NCBI GenBank assembly: GCA_006503535.1 | Contig: QYRS01000011.1 | Coordinates: 1,674,001-1,738,000, forward strand | Length of the DNA stretch: 64,000 bases | Direction: 5' to 3' | Source of the DNA: Arthrinium phaeospermum | Taxonomy: Eukaryota; Ascomycota; Sordariomycetes; Amphisphaeriales; Apiosporaceae | Part shown: positions 35,927 to 48,094 of the stretch, piece after piece | Layout of the letters: the number at the start of each line of letters is the position of its first letter | How positions within the stretch are numbered: the stretch's first letter is position 1 | Made by a program: the position numbers and the translations under genes | Notes under the pieces: model-generated | Databases searched by the model: none | Told to the model about the DNA's origin: nothing | Seen by the model: the letters and a program-made list of their open reading frames with translations, nothing else

Positions 35927-36940
35927 ATGAAGTTCACCCGCCTCAACAACACCATCGTGCGCATCGTGGATCCCAACAAGGACGAACCCATGCCGGCGCA
36001 AGTGACCCATTGCGCCAACACGCTCCTGGAAGTACTCAAGAACAACAAGCCCAACGAACGGGACCCGCGGAAGCGCAACCTGCCCTTCCAGCCCCTCTCC
36101 TACCGAGACTTCATGCTGTTCCCGGCCCACTACGCCGGCGCCGCGGCCGGCATCGCGGCCCTCTGGCTGCAGCAGACCCGGGTCCCCCTGCTGGGCACCC
36201 TGCTGGCCTGGCTGGCCTGGTTCTGGCACTGGGCGACGGGCACCTTCTTCCCCCTGTTCCGGCCCACGGGCCTGGCCCAGCGGCAGCCCATCTTCTACCA
36301 GGGCAACCACCTGTCGATCGTCGCGTCAGGCACGCCCGTGGCCAAGCCGCACTACTGCGCGCGCTACCTGGACGTGGAGCTCGAGCTCGGCGTCGTGCTG
36401 GGGCAGGAGCTCTACAACGCCCGCAGCCCGAACGAGGCCCTGAGCGCCGTGGCGGGGCTCTGCGTGCTCAACGACTTCAGCGCGCGCGACGTGCAGTGGC
36501 CCGAGATGCGGAGCGGGTTCGGCCCCCAGCTGTGCAAGAGCTTCGCCAGCGCCATCTCGTCCGAGGTGGTGAGCTACGACGAACTCTACCTGCTGCTGCC
36601 CGTCAACAGCGAGCACGCGATCGCCCAGCCCCAGAACGTCGAGGGGAAACACTCGATGACGGGCAACACTACGCCGCTCAAGGGCCGTGTCACGGTCAAC
36701 GGCACGGTCGTCGCCGAGTGCGCCGTGGCCCATGACGACTGGCAGTTCACCATTGGCGAGGCGCTCATGTACGCGTCGCAGAGCACGCGGCTCTACCCCG
36801 GCGAGCTGTTCGGATCGGGAACGTTTCCGCGCGGTGCGGGCATCGAGTACCTGTCGTGGTCGGTCAAGGTCGGGGATACGGTGATGCTGGAGATTGACGG
36901 AGTGGGAAGCGTGACAAATACTATCGTCGAGGAGCCCTAG
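35927..36940 (+). CDS. fumarylacetoacetate hydrolase (FAH) family protein
   Basis: One exon, 337 residues. The ATG at 35927 has an ideal context (CCACCATGA). The C-terminal two thirds carry the FAH fold: YLDVELELGVVLG with the paired acidic ligands E151 and E153, then LNDFSARDVQWPEM with D183, and GNTTPLKGRVTVNG, FTIGEALMYASQ and the LYPGELFGSGTFPRG loop. These residues bind the divalent metal in FAH, FAHD and related hydrolases, decarboxylases and isomerases that cleave C-C bonds in 2,4-diketo acids, for instance in aromatic degradation. The substrate cannot be told. Residues about 70-104 are unusually hydrophobic and Trp-rich (ALWLQQ, LLAWLAWFWHW) for a soluble enzyme. It converges on the MTO1 gene with 262 bases between the stops. 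Confidence 0.88.
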   Translation: MKFTRLNNTIVRIVDPNKDEPMPAQVTHCANTLLEVLKNNKPNERDPRKRNLPFQPLSYRDFMLFPAHYAGAAAGIAALWLQQTRVPLLGTLLAWLAWFWHWATGTFFPLFRPTGLAQRQPIFYQGNHLSIVASGTPVAKPHYCARYLDVELELGVVLGQELYNARSPNEALSAVAGLCVLNDFSARDVQWPEMRSGFGPQLCKSFASAISSEVVSYDELYLLLPVNSEHAIAQPQNVEGKHSMTGNTTPLKGRVTVNGTVVAECAVAHDDWQFTIGEALMYASQSTRLYPGELFGSGTFPRGAGIEYLSWSVKVGDTVMLEIDGVGSVTNTIVEEP

Positions 36941-37202
36941 GTCGGCCGCCATTGACAAAGTGATTGAGTCTGCCAGGATGGATGAAGGAAGGAAGGCGAC
37001 AGCTTGCCAGTCCAGTGTATGAGGTATATGAGTTATGAGTTGTATGATATTTCTACAGCTGCCGTGTCGGAGTATCTCCACACGAGCTCCTTAGCCAAAC
37101 GCCTGCCAATGCTATAATGGTACATGTCTTATGATATACGTTACGGGACCCTTTTCCCTTGTGAGAAAACCGCATTCATTTCTGTGCACAAACGTAGGTA
37201 CT

Positions 37203-39376
37203 CTACAGCTCCCTCGTTCTCGCCTCGGCATCCAAGGTATCGACCTCGCTCCCCAGCGGCGCCAGGTCGCCCAGCGGGTCTCCCCCTCCAACGACCTCCT
37301 TGAACCGCTCCGCCCGGTTCACGAAGCCGAGCAGCCTGACGCAGCCGGCGGGCGTCATGCCCTCGATGCGGCGCGCCTGACCCAGGCTCTCGGGCCGGGT
37401 CGCGTTGAGGACCGCCTTCTCGGCCAGGGACAGGCCGACGATGGCGTCGTAGTCGAGGTCGGCGGGCAGGCGCAGGCCCTCGTCCTTGGCGAAGCGGGCC
37501 TGCTCGGCGCGCTGCATGTCGACGTAGGGCGCGTAGACGGCCTCGATGCCGACGCGGTTCCGGATGCGCGGCGAGTGCGCCAGGATCTCAGGGACGCGCT
37601 CGGCGAGGTCCGCCATCTGGACGCCGGCCAGGCGCAGGATGTCGAGGGCGCTGCGGGGCTTGGCGTCGATGCGCGTCTGGAAGCCGGCGGCGATCCAGCG
37701 CGTCGTCGGCAGCACGTGCGCCCGGAGCGCGGCCGCGAGCTCCTCCATCTGCGCCTTCTCGTCGTTGTAGGCGGTCCAGCGCCGGTCCGTGACTACGCCC
37801 CAGCTCCGCCCCATCTCCGTCAGCCGTAGGTCGGCGTTGTCGGCGCGGTGGCTCATGCGGTACTCGCTGCGGCTCGTGAACATGCGGTACGGCTCCGAGA
37901 CGCCTTTGGTGATGAGGTCGTCGATCATGATGCCGATGTAGCCGTCGGCGCGCGTGATGCTGACGGGGGGCAGGCCCTGCGCGGCGCGGCCGGCGTTGAT
38001 GCCGGCAATGATGCCTTGCCCGGCGGCTTCCTCGTAGCCCGTCGTGCCGTTGATCTGGCCGGCGAGGAAGAGACCGGAGATGGCCTTGGTTTCCAGGGTA
38101 GACTTGAGGCTGCGCGGGTCTACGTAATCATACTCGACGCCGTAACCCGGCTGTAACATGTTCACGTTTTCGAGACCGGGTATCGTCTTCAGTAGCTGCT
38201 CCTGCGCCTCGGCGGGCACGGTGATGGACAAGCCGTTAGGGTAGATGACATCGTTATCAAAGCCTTCGGGCTCCAGCCAGACGATGTGCCTCGTCTTGTC
38301 CGGGAACCGAGTGACTTTCGCTTCCAAGGAAGGGCAGTACCGCGGCCCCTTGACGGACTCTCGGATGTGTATCGTCTTGTCGAGGTTCGCTCGGACGACC
38401 GCGTGCGTTTCCTCGTTGGTGTAGCTCGCCCAGCAAAGCAGCTGGTCCTCGACGCTGACCTTGTCGTTGAGATAGCTGAACGGGTGCGCTGGGTCGTCGC
38501 CGCGCTGCTCCTCCAGGACCTTGAAGTTGATGCTTCCCTTTGCTATCCGGGGCGGCGTGCCCGTCTTTAACCGGCCCAGCTGGAACCCGGCATCTTTTAG
38601 CGATTTGCTGAGGCCGAAGGTGGCCTTTTCGCCCATGCGGCCGGCCGGGAAGGTCTCGAGACCAATGTGGATCTCGCCTCCGAGGAACGTCCCCGTTGTT
38701 ATAATAATCTGGCTCGTAGGCAACACCTCTCCCGACTCAAGGCGCACACCGGTAATCTTGCTCTTAGCCCCCGTCGTCCCCGCCGCCGCCGCATCCTCCT
38801 CTGCCTCGCCCACCACGATATCCGACACGCTCCCGGTAATAATCGACAGGTTCGGATAGGCCGTCAGCTCCTCGCGCATGTGCTTCTGGTAGAGGGCGCG
38901 GTCGATCTGGGCGCGGGGCCCCCAGACGGCGGGGCCCTTGCGCCGGTTCAGGACCTTGAACTGGACGCCGGCCTTGTCGATGATGCGGCCCGCGACGCCG
39001 TCGAGCGCGTCGATCTCGCGCAGGATCGTGCCCTTGCCGATGCCGCCGAAGCTCGGGTTGCAGGAGCAGACGCCCAGGTTGTCGAGCTTGGGCGTGATGA
39101 GGGCGGTGCGGGCGCCGGATCGCGCGGCGGCGGCGCACGCTTCGGTGCCGGCGTGGCCGCCTCCGACCACTACGACATCAAACGGCCTGTAGAGCGATGG
39201 GCGGGTTAGCCAAGAATATTCGTAAAGTGACCGGGAGCAAGGTGAGGGTCTGTAGCGGACCTTGTGTCTTGAGCGACCGTCGCAAAGGTTCGGCGCCGGG
39301 TGCACTGGTTGAAGCGCCGACCAGCCACTCTAATCGGCCTGCTGAGCCCTCGGGGAGCCCATGCTTTCTGCATCAT
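37203..39376 (-). CDS. mto1: mitochondrial tRNA-modifying FAD protein MTO1/GidA
   Basis: Exon 1, 39376-39261, and exon 2, 39186-37203, give 699 residues. The 74-base intron has an unusual donor (GTCCGC), a GCTAAC branch and a CTACAG acceptor, and joins QDT to [18 protein letters not shown] in frame. Upstream triplets in frame are not ATG, so the tandem ATG at 39376 is the start. Residues 1-36 are Arg-rich without acidic residues, a typical mitochondrial presequence. The GidA signature follows: GGGHAGTEA for FAD binding, then [21 protein letters not shown]-like [33 protein letters not shown] and [14 protein letters not shown]. Known role: with the GTPase MSS1 it adds the 5-carboxymethylaminomethyl (or related) group to wobble U34 of mitochondrial tRNAs, using FAD and folate. 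Identification is secure. Confidence 0.95.
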
Positions 39377-39666
39377 AGCCTCAACTGAAGAAAGAAATAA
39401 TCCAAGTTCGTTTGTCGCCAAAGCATCAACGAATCGCAATGTTCTTCATCAAATTTCTGGAAGAGGCAACATTGGCTGCCGGCAGTATCTTAATTGGTTC
39501 AATGCCGGCCGATCGGGTAGGCGGTGTGGGGAAACCGGCATAGCACCCATGCACTTAATTCACTTATAGAGAGGGCACCCAGACGCCCGAACGAGGTTTA
39601 GGCAATTGTTCCAGGCTATTATTTAAATCATGTGATATCGCTATAAATGACAAAGGCCCAGTTTCT

Positions 39667-41502
39667 TCACCTTCGTCCAAGTTCTCGTCTCAGCCTCCCA
39701 GCTGTCGTGGTAGGCGGAGGCTCCGGCCAGGATGACACGGCATCGTCCACTTCCTCCAGGAACGTCGCCGCGTTGTGTATTGTTGTTCCTCCCAGCACCA
39801 CTCTTATGCCTGGTGAAGATGCGTTGATACCGGCCACCATCTTCGCCTCTTCATATGTCGTTCCGCCAATCATGAAGACTACAATGTCCTGGGGCTTGTC
39901 TTTCGTGGTGCCTCCTCCCTCGACGAATGGATACTGTTGATCACGTAATCGCCCCTTGATGAGATTCTGTAGCGTAGTCTCTAGGTGTGGCGAGTGCTGC
40001 GTGTAAACATTCTCCACGCCCTTGAGGCCCTTGATGGCCCGGGCACCGGAGAAGATGCCTCCCCCTTCGAAGATATCTGCGATACCGCCTGCCGCTTGCG
40101 ATTGCTGTAATGAGTTATGATATGCCAGGAGTTTGGCAACCATGTCTGCGCGGCGAGCCGAGACACCTCCAGCAGCCGTGAGGAGGTCTACGAGCATTGC
40201 CAGAGCGTTAGAAGCATGCTTTTCATATCGTAAAGCATACAAAGCCACCAAGCCAAGCTTGGCATCGGTAGTTACAGAGGGATTCTGTATCAATCTCTGC
40301 ACATTCTATAACGACGTTAGTAGTTGCTCTGTAGCCGTGAGTAGTCTTTGAATTTCACCAACCTTGAGATCTGCCGCATGGTTGTCATTGCATGCCAAAC
40401 TCTGTTCCACTTCACTGACTTCCAGCAAGTTCTCAGAACCGACCCTGCGACTTAATTCGGACACTAATGTGACGTGCTTGCTGACGTTGCCTGACAGCTT
40501 GCGAAATTCGGGGTACTCCTCAATGAAGCGCTTCATGTCTGTGATGGACTCGATGTTGGCGTTGTTTTTGGTCTTAGATTGGTACTGCTCGACGTAATCC
40601 TTGATGTTGCCGCCGAGGTCACCAAAATTGAGATACATGTTCTTCTTGAAGAAAGGATCCTGATCCTGCGACAAGACGATTTCCTTCAGCTCGGGCCGTA
40701 TCTCTGGAACGTCACTCAAATCCACGCGGCCGTTAGTGATACCAAGGAGATGATGGACCATGGCCTGATAGGTCCACTGGTTCAGCAGTGGTGTGGCCGG
40801 GTCTTCACGCCGGTCCAGAATCAGCAGGATTGGAGGTGTATCGACTTTCCGGAAGTCAAAGAGTTGGTCCTCCTGGGTAATGTTGTATCGCACTTCGTTG
40901 GCCAACTTCTTCGCAAGTAAACTGTTCTTCTCATAACGGATCAAGGGCTTCTTCTTGAGAGCCAGCAGCACGGCGGACAGACCCTCTGTTGTCCTTTGTA
41001 GAGCATCCGTATTCCACATATCAGGGGTCCCACTCCATATGCGCTGCTGGGGGAGTGTGAGATTGAGAGAGAAAAGATCCGGGTTGATGACGAGGAAGTC
41101 TGCAAAGTGCTCCTGCACGAGCTTGACGACTTCATGATCATCGGCCTCGGCCAGCCGTTCGAGGGCTGACTTTTTGGCCACGTTACTGAAATATAGATGG
41201 TATTCACCATACTTCGGCTCTCTCAGCTCGTCGATAAGGAACTGGATTGAGTCTGAAGATGGACGAACGAAGCATACACATTTGAGATGTCGCATCTTCT
41301 CGCGTGTAGCATTGTCCAGGCGGTCAATCAGATACACCTCGTGATTGAGCAGCGATGATTGGGTGATGGCAGTAGAGACGATGGGTACAGTGTCTTTATC
41401 CAGCAAGAGGATCTTCATCTTGGCGGATGGCGCCCCGGTCGCGCTGTCTCCAGCCGACACCATCTTAGCGATGTAGCCGGAGACGGCCTGGACGACATCC
41501 AT
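39667..41502 (-). CDS. vps45: Vps45, Sec1/Munc18-family vesicle-fusion protein
   Basis: Exon 1, 41502-40363, and exon 2, 40305-39667, give 592 residues, the usual SM-protein length. The 57-base intron (donor GTTGGT, branch ACTAAC, acceptor TTATAG) is phase 0. The protein starts MDVVQAVSGYIAKMV and carries MKILLLDKDTVPIVS, EVYLID, LKCVCFVRPS, YHLYFSN, PPILLILDRREDPATPLLNQWTYQ and MVHHLLGI of the Sec1 family. The C-terminal domain has QDIVVFMIGGTTYEEAK and IRVVLGGTTIHNAATFLEE, which are Vps45-like. Known role: it binds the syntaxin Tlg2/Tlg1 complex and promotes SNARE-mediated fusion at the trans-Golgi and endosomes. It lies 290 bases upstream of MTO1 on the same strand and divergently from Mmm1. 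Confidence 0.95.
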
Positions 41503-42114
41503 GGTTGCGTTGGCGCGCTGTGAGAGCTGTGAGCGCCGTTGTGTCTCTGGATTGCAGTAAAGGCCGAGCAATTAAATGTGTATGGCTCAAAATTGACTGT
41601 CGCGCGAATAGAGAAAAGCGCAAATTGAAGGCTAGCACCTTCTGGAATATCGTGATGTCGTTTATTACTACCTCCTTGCATCGAAGGGGACAGCTTGACT
41701 CGAGGCGGCAGCTTCACCCACTACAGCCCCAGCAGCAGCCCAGCCCGTTCGTTGGCTGCATCGTCATGTGGCAGGGATCGGGGTCTGTGCTGAACCTGTG
41801 TGTCAGGGGTTAGCTTGGGTTCTCGGGTCCTCTGCTGCGTGCATAAGCCTCCAAACAGCTGCCTATGACGGAGGTACAGCAGCAAAACACCGATAAGATA
41901 GCAGCAACTCAATTGAACATTACGGGTACGATGCGCATCATTTTGGCATGGAACTTTTTGCCTTTCTGGATCATGTCTGAACGGGGTCGAAGCTGTTCCC
42001 TCCAACTCCCATTCCACCCTATACCATTAACGGCATTAGAGATGCCGTAGCAGCCTGTCCAAAGATTACATTGCCTCCTTTAGGCTGTAATACTGGCATC
42101 GTGCTGTGTCTGTC
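41503..42114. promoter_or_regulatory. bidirectional promoter of vps45 and mmm1
   Basis: Only 612 bases separate the two divergent start codons, so both promoters and 5' UTRs must fit here. I see no classical TATA box I would name with confidence. Confidence 0.6.
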
Positions 42115-43477
42115 ATGGCTTCTGCTGAAGTCTGCCCAACGCGGCCGGAACCGACGTACGTGTATATTCTATTCTGTCAACCCCGCCATATGTTGTTCCC
42201 ATCACCCTGACTAACAGCTTTGCCATACTACTAGGTTATCTTTCACACAGGGCTTAATAGTCGGCCAGCTCTCTGTCGTTCTGCTTATAGCCGCATTCAT
42301 CAAGTTCTTTATTTTTGGCGATGCCCCCTCCCCCGAGGAAATAGCCCAGCTCCGGGCCACAGAACGACGCTCGCGGACGCTCGCACATAAACGATCTCTT
42401 CTCACACTCCGCACCGACAACCCGAGACAGCCCCAGCCTACTCTTAATAAGAAGAAGTCTGCCATACTGCGCAACCCGCCGACCCTCACGATCGGCTCTA
42501 TATTACACAAGACGTATTACAACGTAGACAGCCACCAGCCCGAGTCCCTGGACTGGTTCAACGTCCTGATTGCGCAGACGATTGCCCAATTCCGAAGCGA
42601 CGCCCAGCACGACGATGCCATCCTCACCTCGCTGACCAAGGCGCTGAACGGGACGACGCGGCCCGACTTCTTGGACGAGATCAAGGTCTCGGAGCTCACC
42701 TTGGGCGAAGACTTTCCCATCCTGAGCAACTGCCGCATAATACCCCTGGACGAGGACGGACTGAGCTTGGATTCCGGGCCCAATGCTGGGAAACGCTTCG
42801 ATGCTAACAGCTCCCGAGCGACCCGCGAAGGCGCCCGCCTGCAAGCCCGCATGGACGTCGACTTGAGCGACATGATCACACTTGCGCTCGAGACCAAGAT
42901 GTTGCTCAACTACCCGAAAAGGTTGACCGCCGTCTTGCCCGTCGCTTTGGCCGTCAGTGTTGTTCGATTCAGCGGTACACTATGTATATCCTTCATCCCC
43001 AGCAATCCGTCGCAAAGCACGCCCACGATGATGGCGTTCAACTTCCTTGACGATTACCGTTTGGACTTCTCCATCCGCAGCCTGGTGGGGAGCCGGTCAA
43101 GGCTTCAGGACGTCCCCAAGATCGCGCAGCTGGTAGAGTCCAGGCTGCACAAGTGGTTTGACGACCGCGTGGTGGAGCCGAGGTTTCAAGAGATTGCTCT
43201 GCCGAGCTTATGGCCACGAAAGAAGAACACGAGGGGTGGGGAGGACGTTCCGGAAGTGCCCTTGGGAATGGGCAGCATGTCGAAAGGGAAATCAGGCGAC
43301 ATTGCGCGGGACATGAACGGAGAGGCGCGCAGAGAAAGCGGTGCCGAGTCGGACATGCTCCGGGAGATCAGCCCAGATCCCTCCAGCTTGCGGTATAGGA
43401 GGCGTGGCCGGCTCGATAGTTCTGGCCAGATGAGCATGCCCGGCGGGATGCCCGGGATCAGCATGGATGTATCATAA
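42115..43477 (+). CDS. mmm1: Mmm1, ERMES subunit with SMP lipid-transfer domain
   Basis: Exon 1 is tiny, 42115-42155 (14 codons, split), and exon 2 is 42235-43477; together 427 residues. The intron has donor GTACGT and acceptor TACTAG; phase 2 restores PTLSFTQGLIVGQLSVVLL. A short N-terminus lies in the ER lumen, followed by one transmembrane helix (about 19-41). Then comes a basic linker (ERRSRTLAHKRSLLTLR) and the SMP domain from about residue 95: ESLDWFNVLIAQTIAQFR, FLDEIKVSELTLGEDFPILSNCRI, ARMDVDLSDMITLALETKMLLNYP and the RLQDVPKIAQLVESRLHKWFDDRVV end. Known role: the ER anchor of the ER-mitochondria encounter structure, transferring phospholipids together with Mdm12, Mdm34 and Mdm10. 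The Gly/Met-rich tail is typical of filamentous fungi. Identification is secure. Confidence 0.96.
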
Positions 43478-45241
43478 TAAGAGTTGTAAGTCACAACAGG
43501 GAAAGAAAAGAAAAAGAATACAAATCATGCCACTCACTCGCCTCTGTCCAAGGAGTCAACTTGAGCTAGAGACTCGTTATATTCCAGAACGAGGCATAGC
43601 CAATAGACTAGTGACATGCCTTGTACATTCTATAATGCTAGGTTTATGAGCCCCATGAGGGAGAGACAAGGCATGACCACAGAGGATCCCATACTGCGAA
43701 CCAAACCCAAGCCTTGACGTGTTTATCACACAACACATTATTTGGCCACTGGACCAGTGAGTCTGATGTCCTCTTCGTCTTCAAGGTCGGCAATTGGTCT
43801 TATTAGATGATGTGACTGATGTATGTAGACAGGGAAGCAACATGACACCATGTCTATCCATGACCAACACTACTCTCGATCACCGCTCACCGCTCACGAT
43901 GGAAGTTGCATTCAAGGAAATCTCGCAGACTTTTCCCGCAATCTTCGAATGCCAATTTGACTCCTGAATTGGTTTGAGTCCCCAGAGAAGGAGAGTGCGC
44001 CCCTGTAACTTTCTCGCTCGTCTCTAGATTACAGAACCACAGTTGTCGGTGGCAATCCGCACCATGACCATGCTTTCTCCAAGAAACGGGTTTCCGTATA
44101 TTCGAGTCATGAGAACAGATAGTCGAGCTCGATATGGTACTCCATGCATATTTGTCAAGTTTTATGACTCCTTTGAGCCGCTTGGTCGCTCAACAACCCG
44201 TTTCTAGCCACCATGGCTCAATGAATGGGGTGTCATCAACATCTCAACATTGATAGACCCCCTAATGCTGGTTCCCCCGGTGCGTGAGCCGTATATACGA
44301 AAAGGGCAGAAAGGCGCCGGGCCACGATGTCACCATGTGGATGTCACGTTATGGCCTGTCGTCGTAAACGCATATCAGCCCTGTTATGATGGAGCTGCGG
44401 CTCTCCCGATCGGGCAAGAGAGGGAGTCAGCCTTGTTTTTCATACGTCGATCAACTGCAAGCTGGGTCTTCGTACTTGGTTCGAAAAGGGAGAGCCCCCC
44501 CTCTTTTGATTGGACAGGTCGGGCGTGATGTGACCGACTGGATGCTGACGCACACTCAGGGGTATATAGACCGTGTAACAACATCGTATTTCAGAATCCG
44601 GCTCGCCGACCCGGCACGCCGGATGGAGACGCCACCGACATCCCTCAGAATTTCTTCATCAAATTCCCGTGGGATCGGGAACCCGTGGCTGTCAGGCTGT
44701 CTCGGCTCGTGACGGGTTTCATTCAGGAAAGGAAGGTTGCAACGGCTTGCTTACTACATCAGCATCACTTGGCGTCATTCAAGCTAGCCCCTCAGTGTTT
44801 TACCATGTCCATAGCATTGTGGCGTATACAGCGCGACGCGATCCTTTCAATTAGGCCTGGGTCGGGAGAAAGCGTTTCGAAAATCGACCGAAGCGAGTTT
44901 ACACGAAGCCATGCTACTACCTACTAAATAGGATTCGAAGAGGATCGACACCCTGTTTTCAGCTCGGTACCGGCAGAACGGGCTGGCTGCCGCTGAGACA
45001 ACTCAAGGCCCGGAGTAAGCTTACTTCGCGACTGCGATCGGATGGCAACAGTTCGCGATACAATCTGAATCGAGACCATTTCGACAATAATTATATGAAC
45101 CCCTTTTGTTCGCCCCAAGGCTTCAATTATCACAACCCTTTCTTGCAACATCAGCCAGGTCTGTCGCACTGGTAGTACCCACATCCACACATCCACGCGT
45201 TCAGTTACTCGGCTTCCGCCTTCTTGTTCTCGTCGAATAAG
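43478..45241. other. intergenic region, no gene seen
   Basis: Between two plus-strand genes. Only short overlapping ORFs are present. The last few hundred bases before 45242 are the probable promoter of the secreted glycosidase. Confidence 0.6.
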
Positions 45242-46300
45242 ATGCTGTCTCCTACACTATTCCCCCTTTTGGCCCTGCTCGCCAGCTGTGCAGCTCCTGT
45301 TGCCAAGGCGCAAGCAGAAGACTGTCAGGTACCCCCCAGGGCACCGAGCTTCTTCAAGCCCGGCGTGAAATGGCAAATCGAGATCCAGGACCCGATCAGG
45401 GTACCAGCGAACTCCGCCCCGGTGATTCCGACTGATGCTAAGGTCTGGGACGTCGACATGTTCCAAGCTATAGAGTATAATGTCATTCCAAGGCTCCGAG
45501 TATGTCCAACTCTCACTCTACCAGGCCAACTAAGACGGCCGCGTAAGACACACGTCTTTGCTAACATATCGATGATTGACGACTAGGCCGCGAATGGCGA
45601 AATCTTCGTCATCTGCTACTTCAACGCCGGCGGGCTCGACAAGGAGAGCGACCCGGACGCGGACGAGTTCCGCAACGAAGACATTCTGGGGAAGATCCCG
45701 GACTGGGACGAGTTCTACCTAGACATCACGAGCGCCAACGTGACGGCCATAATGAGGCAGCGCATCGACGACGGCATCGCCGCCGGCTGCGACGGCTTCG
45801 ACCCGGACAACATCGACGGGTACCTGGAGCCGACCCTGGTGACCCGCCCGGAGGACATGTACACCCTAACCCCGTCCGACTACTACGACTACGTGAAGGC
45901 GCTGGCCGACTACACACATGCGCAGGGCAAGCTGCTGGGCCAGAAGAACGCCCGCGAGCTGCTGAACCTCGACGACGGCCGGGGCCTGCTCCGGGACGAC
46001 GTCGTCGACTTCGCGGTGACGGAGCAGTGCACCGAGGCGCCCGCCTGGTGCGACCGGATGAAGCCCTTCATCGCACACTGCAAGCCCGTGTTCCAGATCG
46101 AGTACCCGACCGAGTGGGACCACGCCAACTGCCGATCCCCGGCCCTGAACTCGGGGACCCGCAGCAAGTACTGCCCGCCGGTCGGGGACGGCTTCAGCAC
46201 CATCCTCAAGCTGGACGGGGATGACTGCGGGCTCAACGGCGTGGCGCAGTACTGCGACTCGGACGTGGTTGTGACCACCCCCACAGACACGGAGGACTAA
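45242..46300 (+). CDS. secreted GH114 glycoside hydrolase (endo-alpha-1,4-polygalactosaminidase family)
   Basis: Exons 45242-45499 and 45587-46300 give 323 residues. The intron has donor GTATGT, branch GCTAAC and acceptor ACTAG; phase 0. A signal peptide covers about residues 1-23 (cut after AKAQ or nearby). The GH114 TIM-barrel motifs follow in order: KWQIEIQDP, VWDVDMFQ, IFVICYFNAGGLDKESDPDADEF, DEFYLDITSANVTAIMRQRI and GCDGFDPDNIDGY (D155, D158, D160), then LLGQKNARELL, DFAVTEQCTE and VFQIEYPTEW. Acidic residues in the WDVD and DGFDPDN loops are the likely catalytic and binding residues. Known members cleave galactosaminogalactan or polygalactosamine, an exopolysaccharide made by filamentous fungi, so it may trim the fungus's own biofilm polymer or that of competitors. 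An upstream in-frame TTG is not used as start. Confidence 0.9.
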
Positions 46301-48094
46301 GAAAGCGATATGTCTTGGGGCGAGTCGAGTGCTGCCAGTTGCCGACGCCTGACAAGAAGGAGTAAAAAACAATAGACACACCCAAGAACCCTTTTCTCAT
46401 GGCCTCGAGTCTCTGCCGATGCAATGCTACAGCGAACTCACGTGCCCTTGCCCAAATTGAATCGAGAAAGGGCAAGTGAGGCCGAATGTCATTAAATTGC
46501 CAGCAGCCCGAGGCTATGAGAAAGAGGCTCTTGGGTGCGATGAAAGAAAGGACAGGAAAGAGAGCGGGGAGAGGGGAGCTATTTGTGATTGCCAGAAATT
46601 TAATTCTCCCACCCTCCCTATCTTGCGCGCATCCATAGTTGGCCGCGCGGGTGGTTCCTTTTGCTAAGGCTCTTTTCATTTTTCTGGATGGATCTGGGTC
46701 TGTTGCGGAACTTCGTGCTGGCAAGTGGTGGATTTCATTCTTTTCGGTGCCTGTACCTACCTACATTTTCATTTTCCGTCAATGGTGCTCCCAATTCTTG
46801 AGGACGTGTAATACCATGAACTTATTGATTATGTGAATTTAAATCAGACGGATCTTGCGGGTACCCTTTGACCAGAGTGCTGCCGGTACTGCGCGGTGGC
46901 CGGAACAGGATATACGAGCTACCCCTATCTGCCCGTCCGGTGCCCCAGGTCAAATAGGGGTAGCTCGTATATTTTGACCGGCCCTCTTCAAATCTCATGA
47001 AACTTCTTTGAATGATAGATCTTGTGTTATAGAATGCTTCCGTCTATTTTTCGAACCGACCTTCGTCACGCAGTGGTGGTAAAAATGCATTTCTGCAGTT
47101 TTGGCCATAGTCGAGAACAGGTTATGTATGCAGTGGACGTAAAGTCTGACGCACAGCTCTAATTGGTGAGCATCCCCAAACCTCCCCACTTCAACTACTG
47201 AGTCGCGGAGTGTCGCCGTTGTATGAACGTCCGGCCCGGGCCAATTCGGGGTAATAATATGGCCTCTTGCAGTACGTTGTCCACCATTTACTCAGATACG
47301 CAATGCGGAGGCGGAGGACACCGTGACGGATGCCAAGACGTTCTTCGCCAGTTTCTGTCGCTATATATTCCAAATTAAGTGCGCGCTCCCTCCCATTCCT
47401 GGACTCGCACCCGACCGACTGGGTTTTCTTTTTGTGCCTTGGCGAGTGGTGAAGCTTGATTTAGCCTGCGCGGACGATCTCCCTCCTGACTTGCCGTTTT
47501 CGGGGGTGTCTGGATCTGCCCCAACGCCACGTGGGAAGCAGACCCAGTACGACATGGAAAGTTGGTTAATATACATACCTGTCAAATTTTCCTTTCCTTC
47601 CCGGATCACGCGGTTGCCACTGAGCCTCTCCCAACTGCCAGGACCGCCCAGAATCTTGGCCTCGCAGTCCTCCGATCCGTAGCACGAGAGCACGAACCCC
47701 CTTACAGGGGGGCCAACCAATGGGTAATAATTGAGAAATAGGACAAGACTTTGTGTTTTATTATGAGCGGAGGGGGCAGCAAGGAAAAAAACCAACAAAA
47801 CATCGTGATACGTGGTAACATGTCGTCACATGGAGCATGATCTCCCAAATGGCTACCTATTCCGGCCTTCCACAAATGGAAACACAATATCCTTGCCCCT
47901 TGCTCATTGGCGACACTATATAATGTCCGCTGCTGGCCTGCTCGCTTCCTCGGAAGTCAAACAGCACTCCACTTAACTCCAATCCAGAACTCTCCTATCA
48001 TCTAATACCTAGCCACATCTCTGTCCCCAAAAACCAAACGCCATTACGAATCTGTGACGCGTTCCTATATCATCACCCCCTAAGTTATATCACC
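46301..48094. other. intergenic region with one hairpin repeat, no gene seen
   Basis: Between two secreted-protein genes on the plus strand. Apart from the inverted repeat at 46898-46983, I see only short ORFs without domain content. The last 150 bases contain a TATATAATG box near 47929 and ACTCC/AACTCC motifs, and are the likely promoter and 5' UTR of the gene at 48095. Confidence 0.6.
46898..46983. repeat. 86-bp inverted repeat with perfect 19-bp arms
   Basis: The 19 bases at 46910-46928 are the exact reverse complement of 46954-46972. An outer GGCCGG (46898-46903) pairs with CCGGCC (46978-46983) across a small internal loop of 5-6 unpaired bases per side. The 25-base centre is GC-rich. 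It may be a small non-autonomous element or a hairpin in the 3' flank of the GH114 gene; no clear target-site duplication is seen. Confidence 0.85.

Noticed and set aside
38764..39209. Long GC-rich ORFs opposite MTO1, FAH and other genes
   Set aside because: These are antisense or out-of-frame shadows of well-supported coding sequences.
44475..44500. Sequence resembling a tRNA B box (GGTTCGAAAA)
   Set aside because: It lacks the matching CC end, an A box and a foldable cloverleaf around it.
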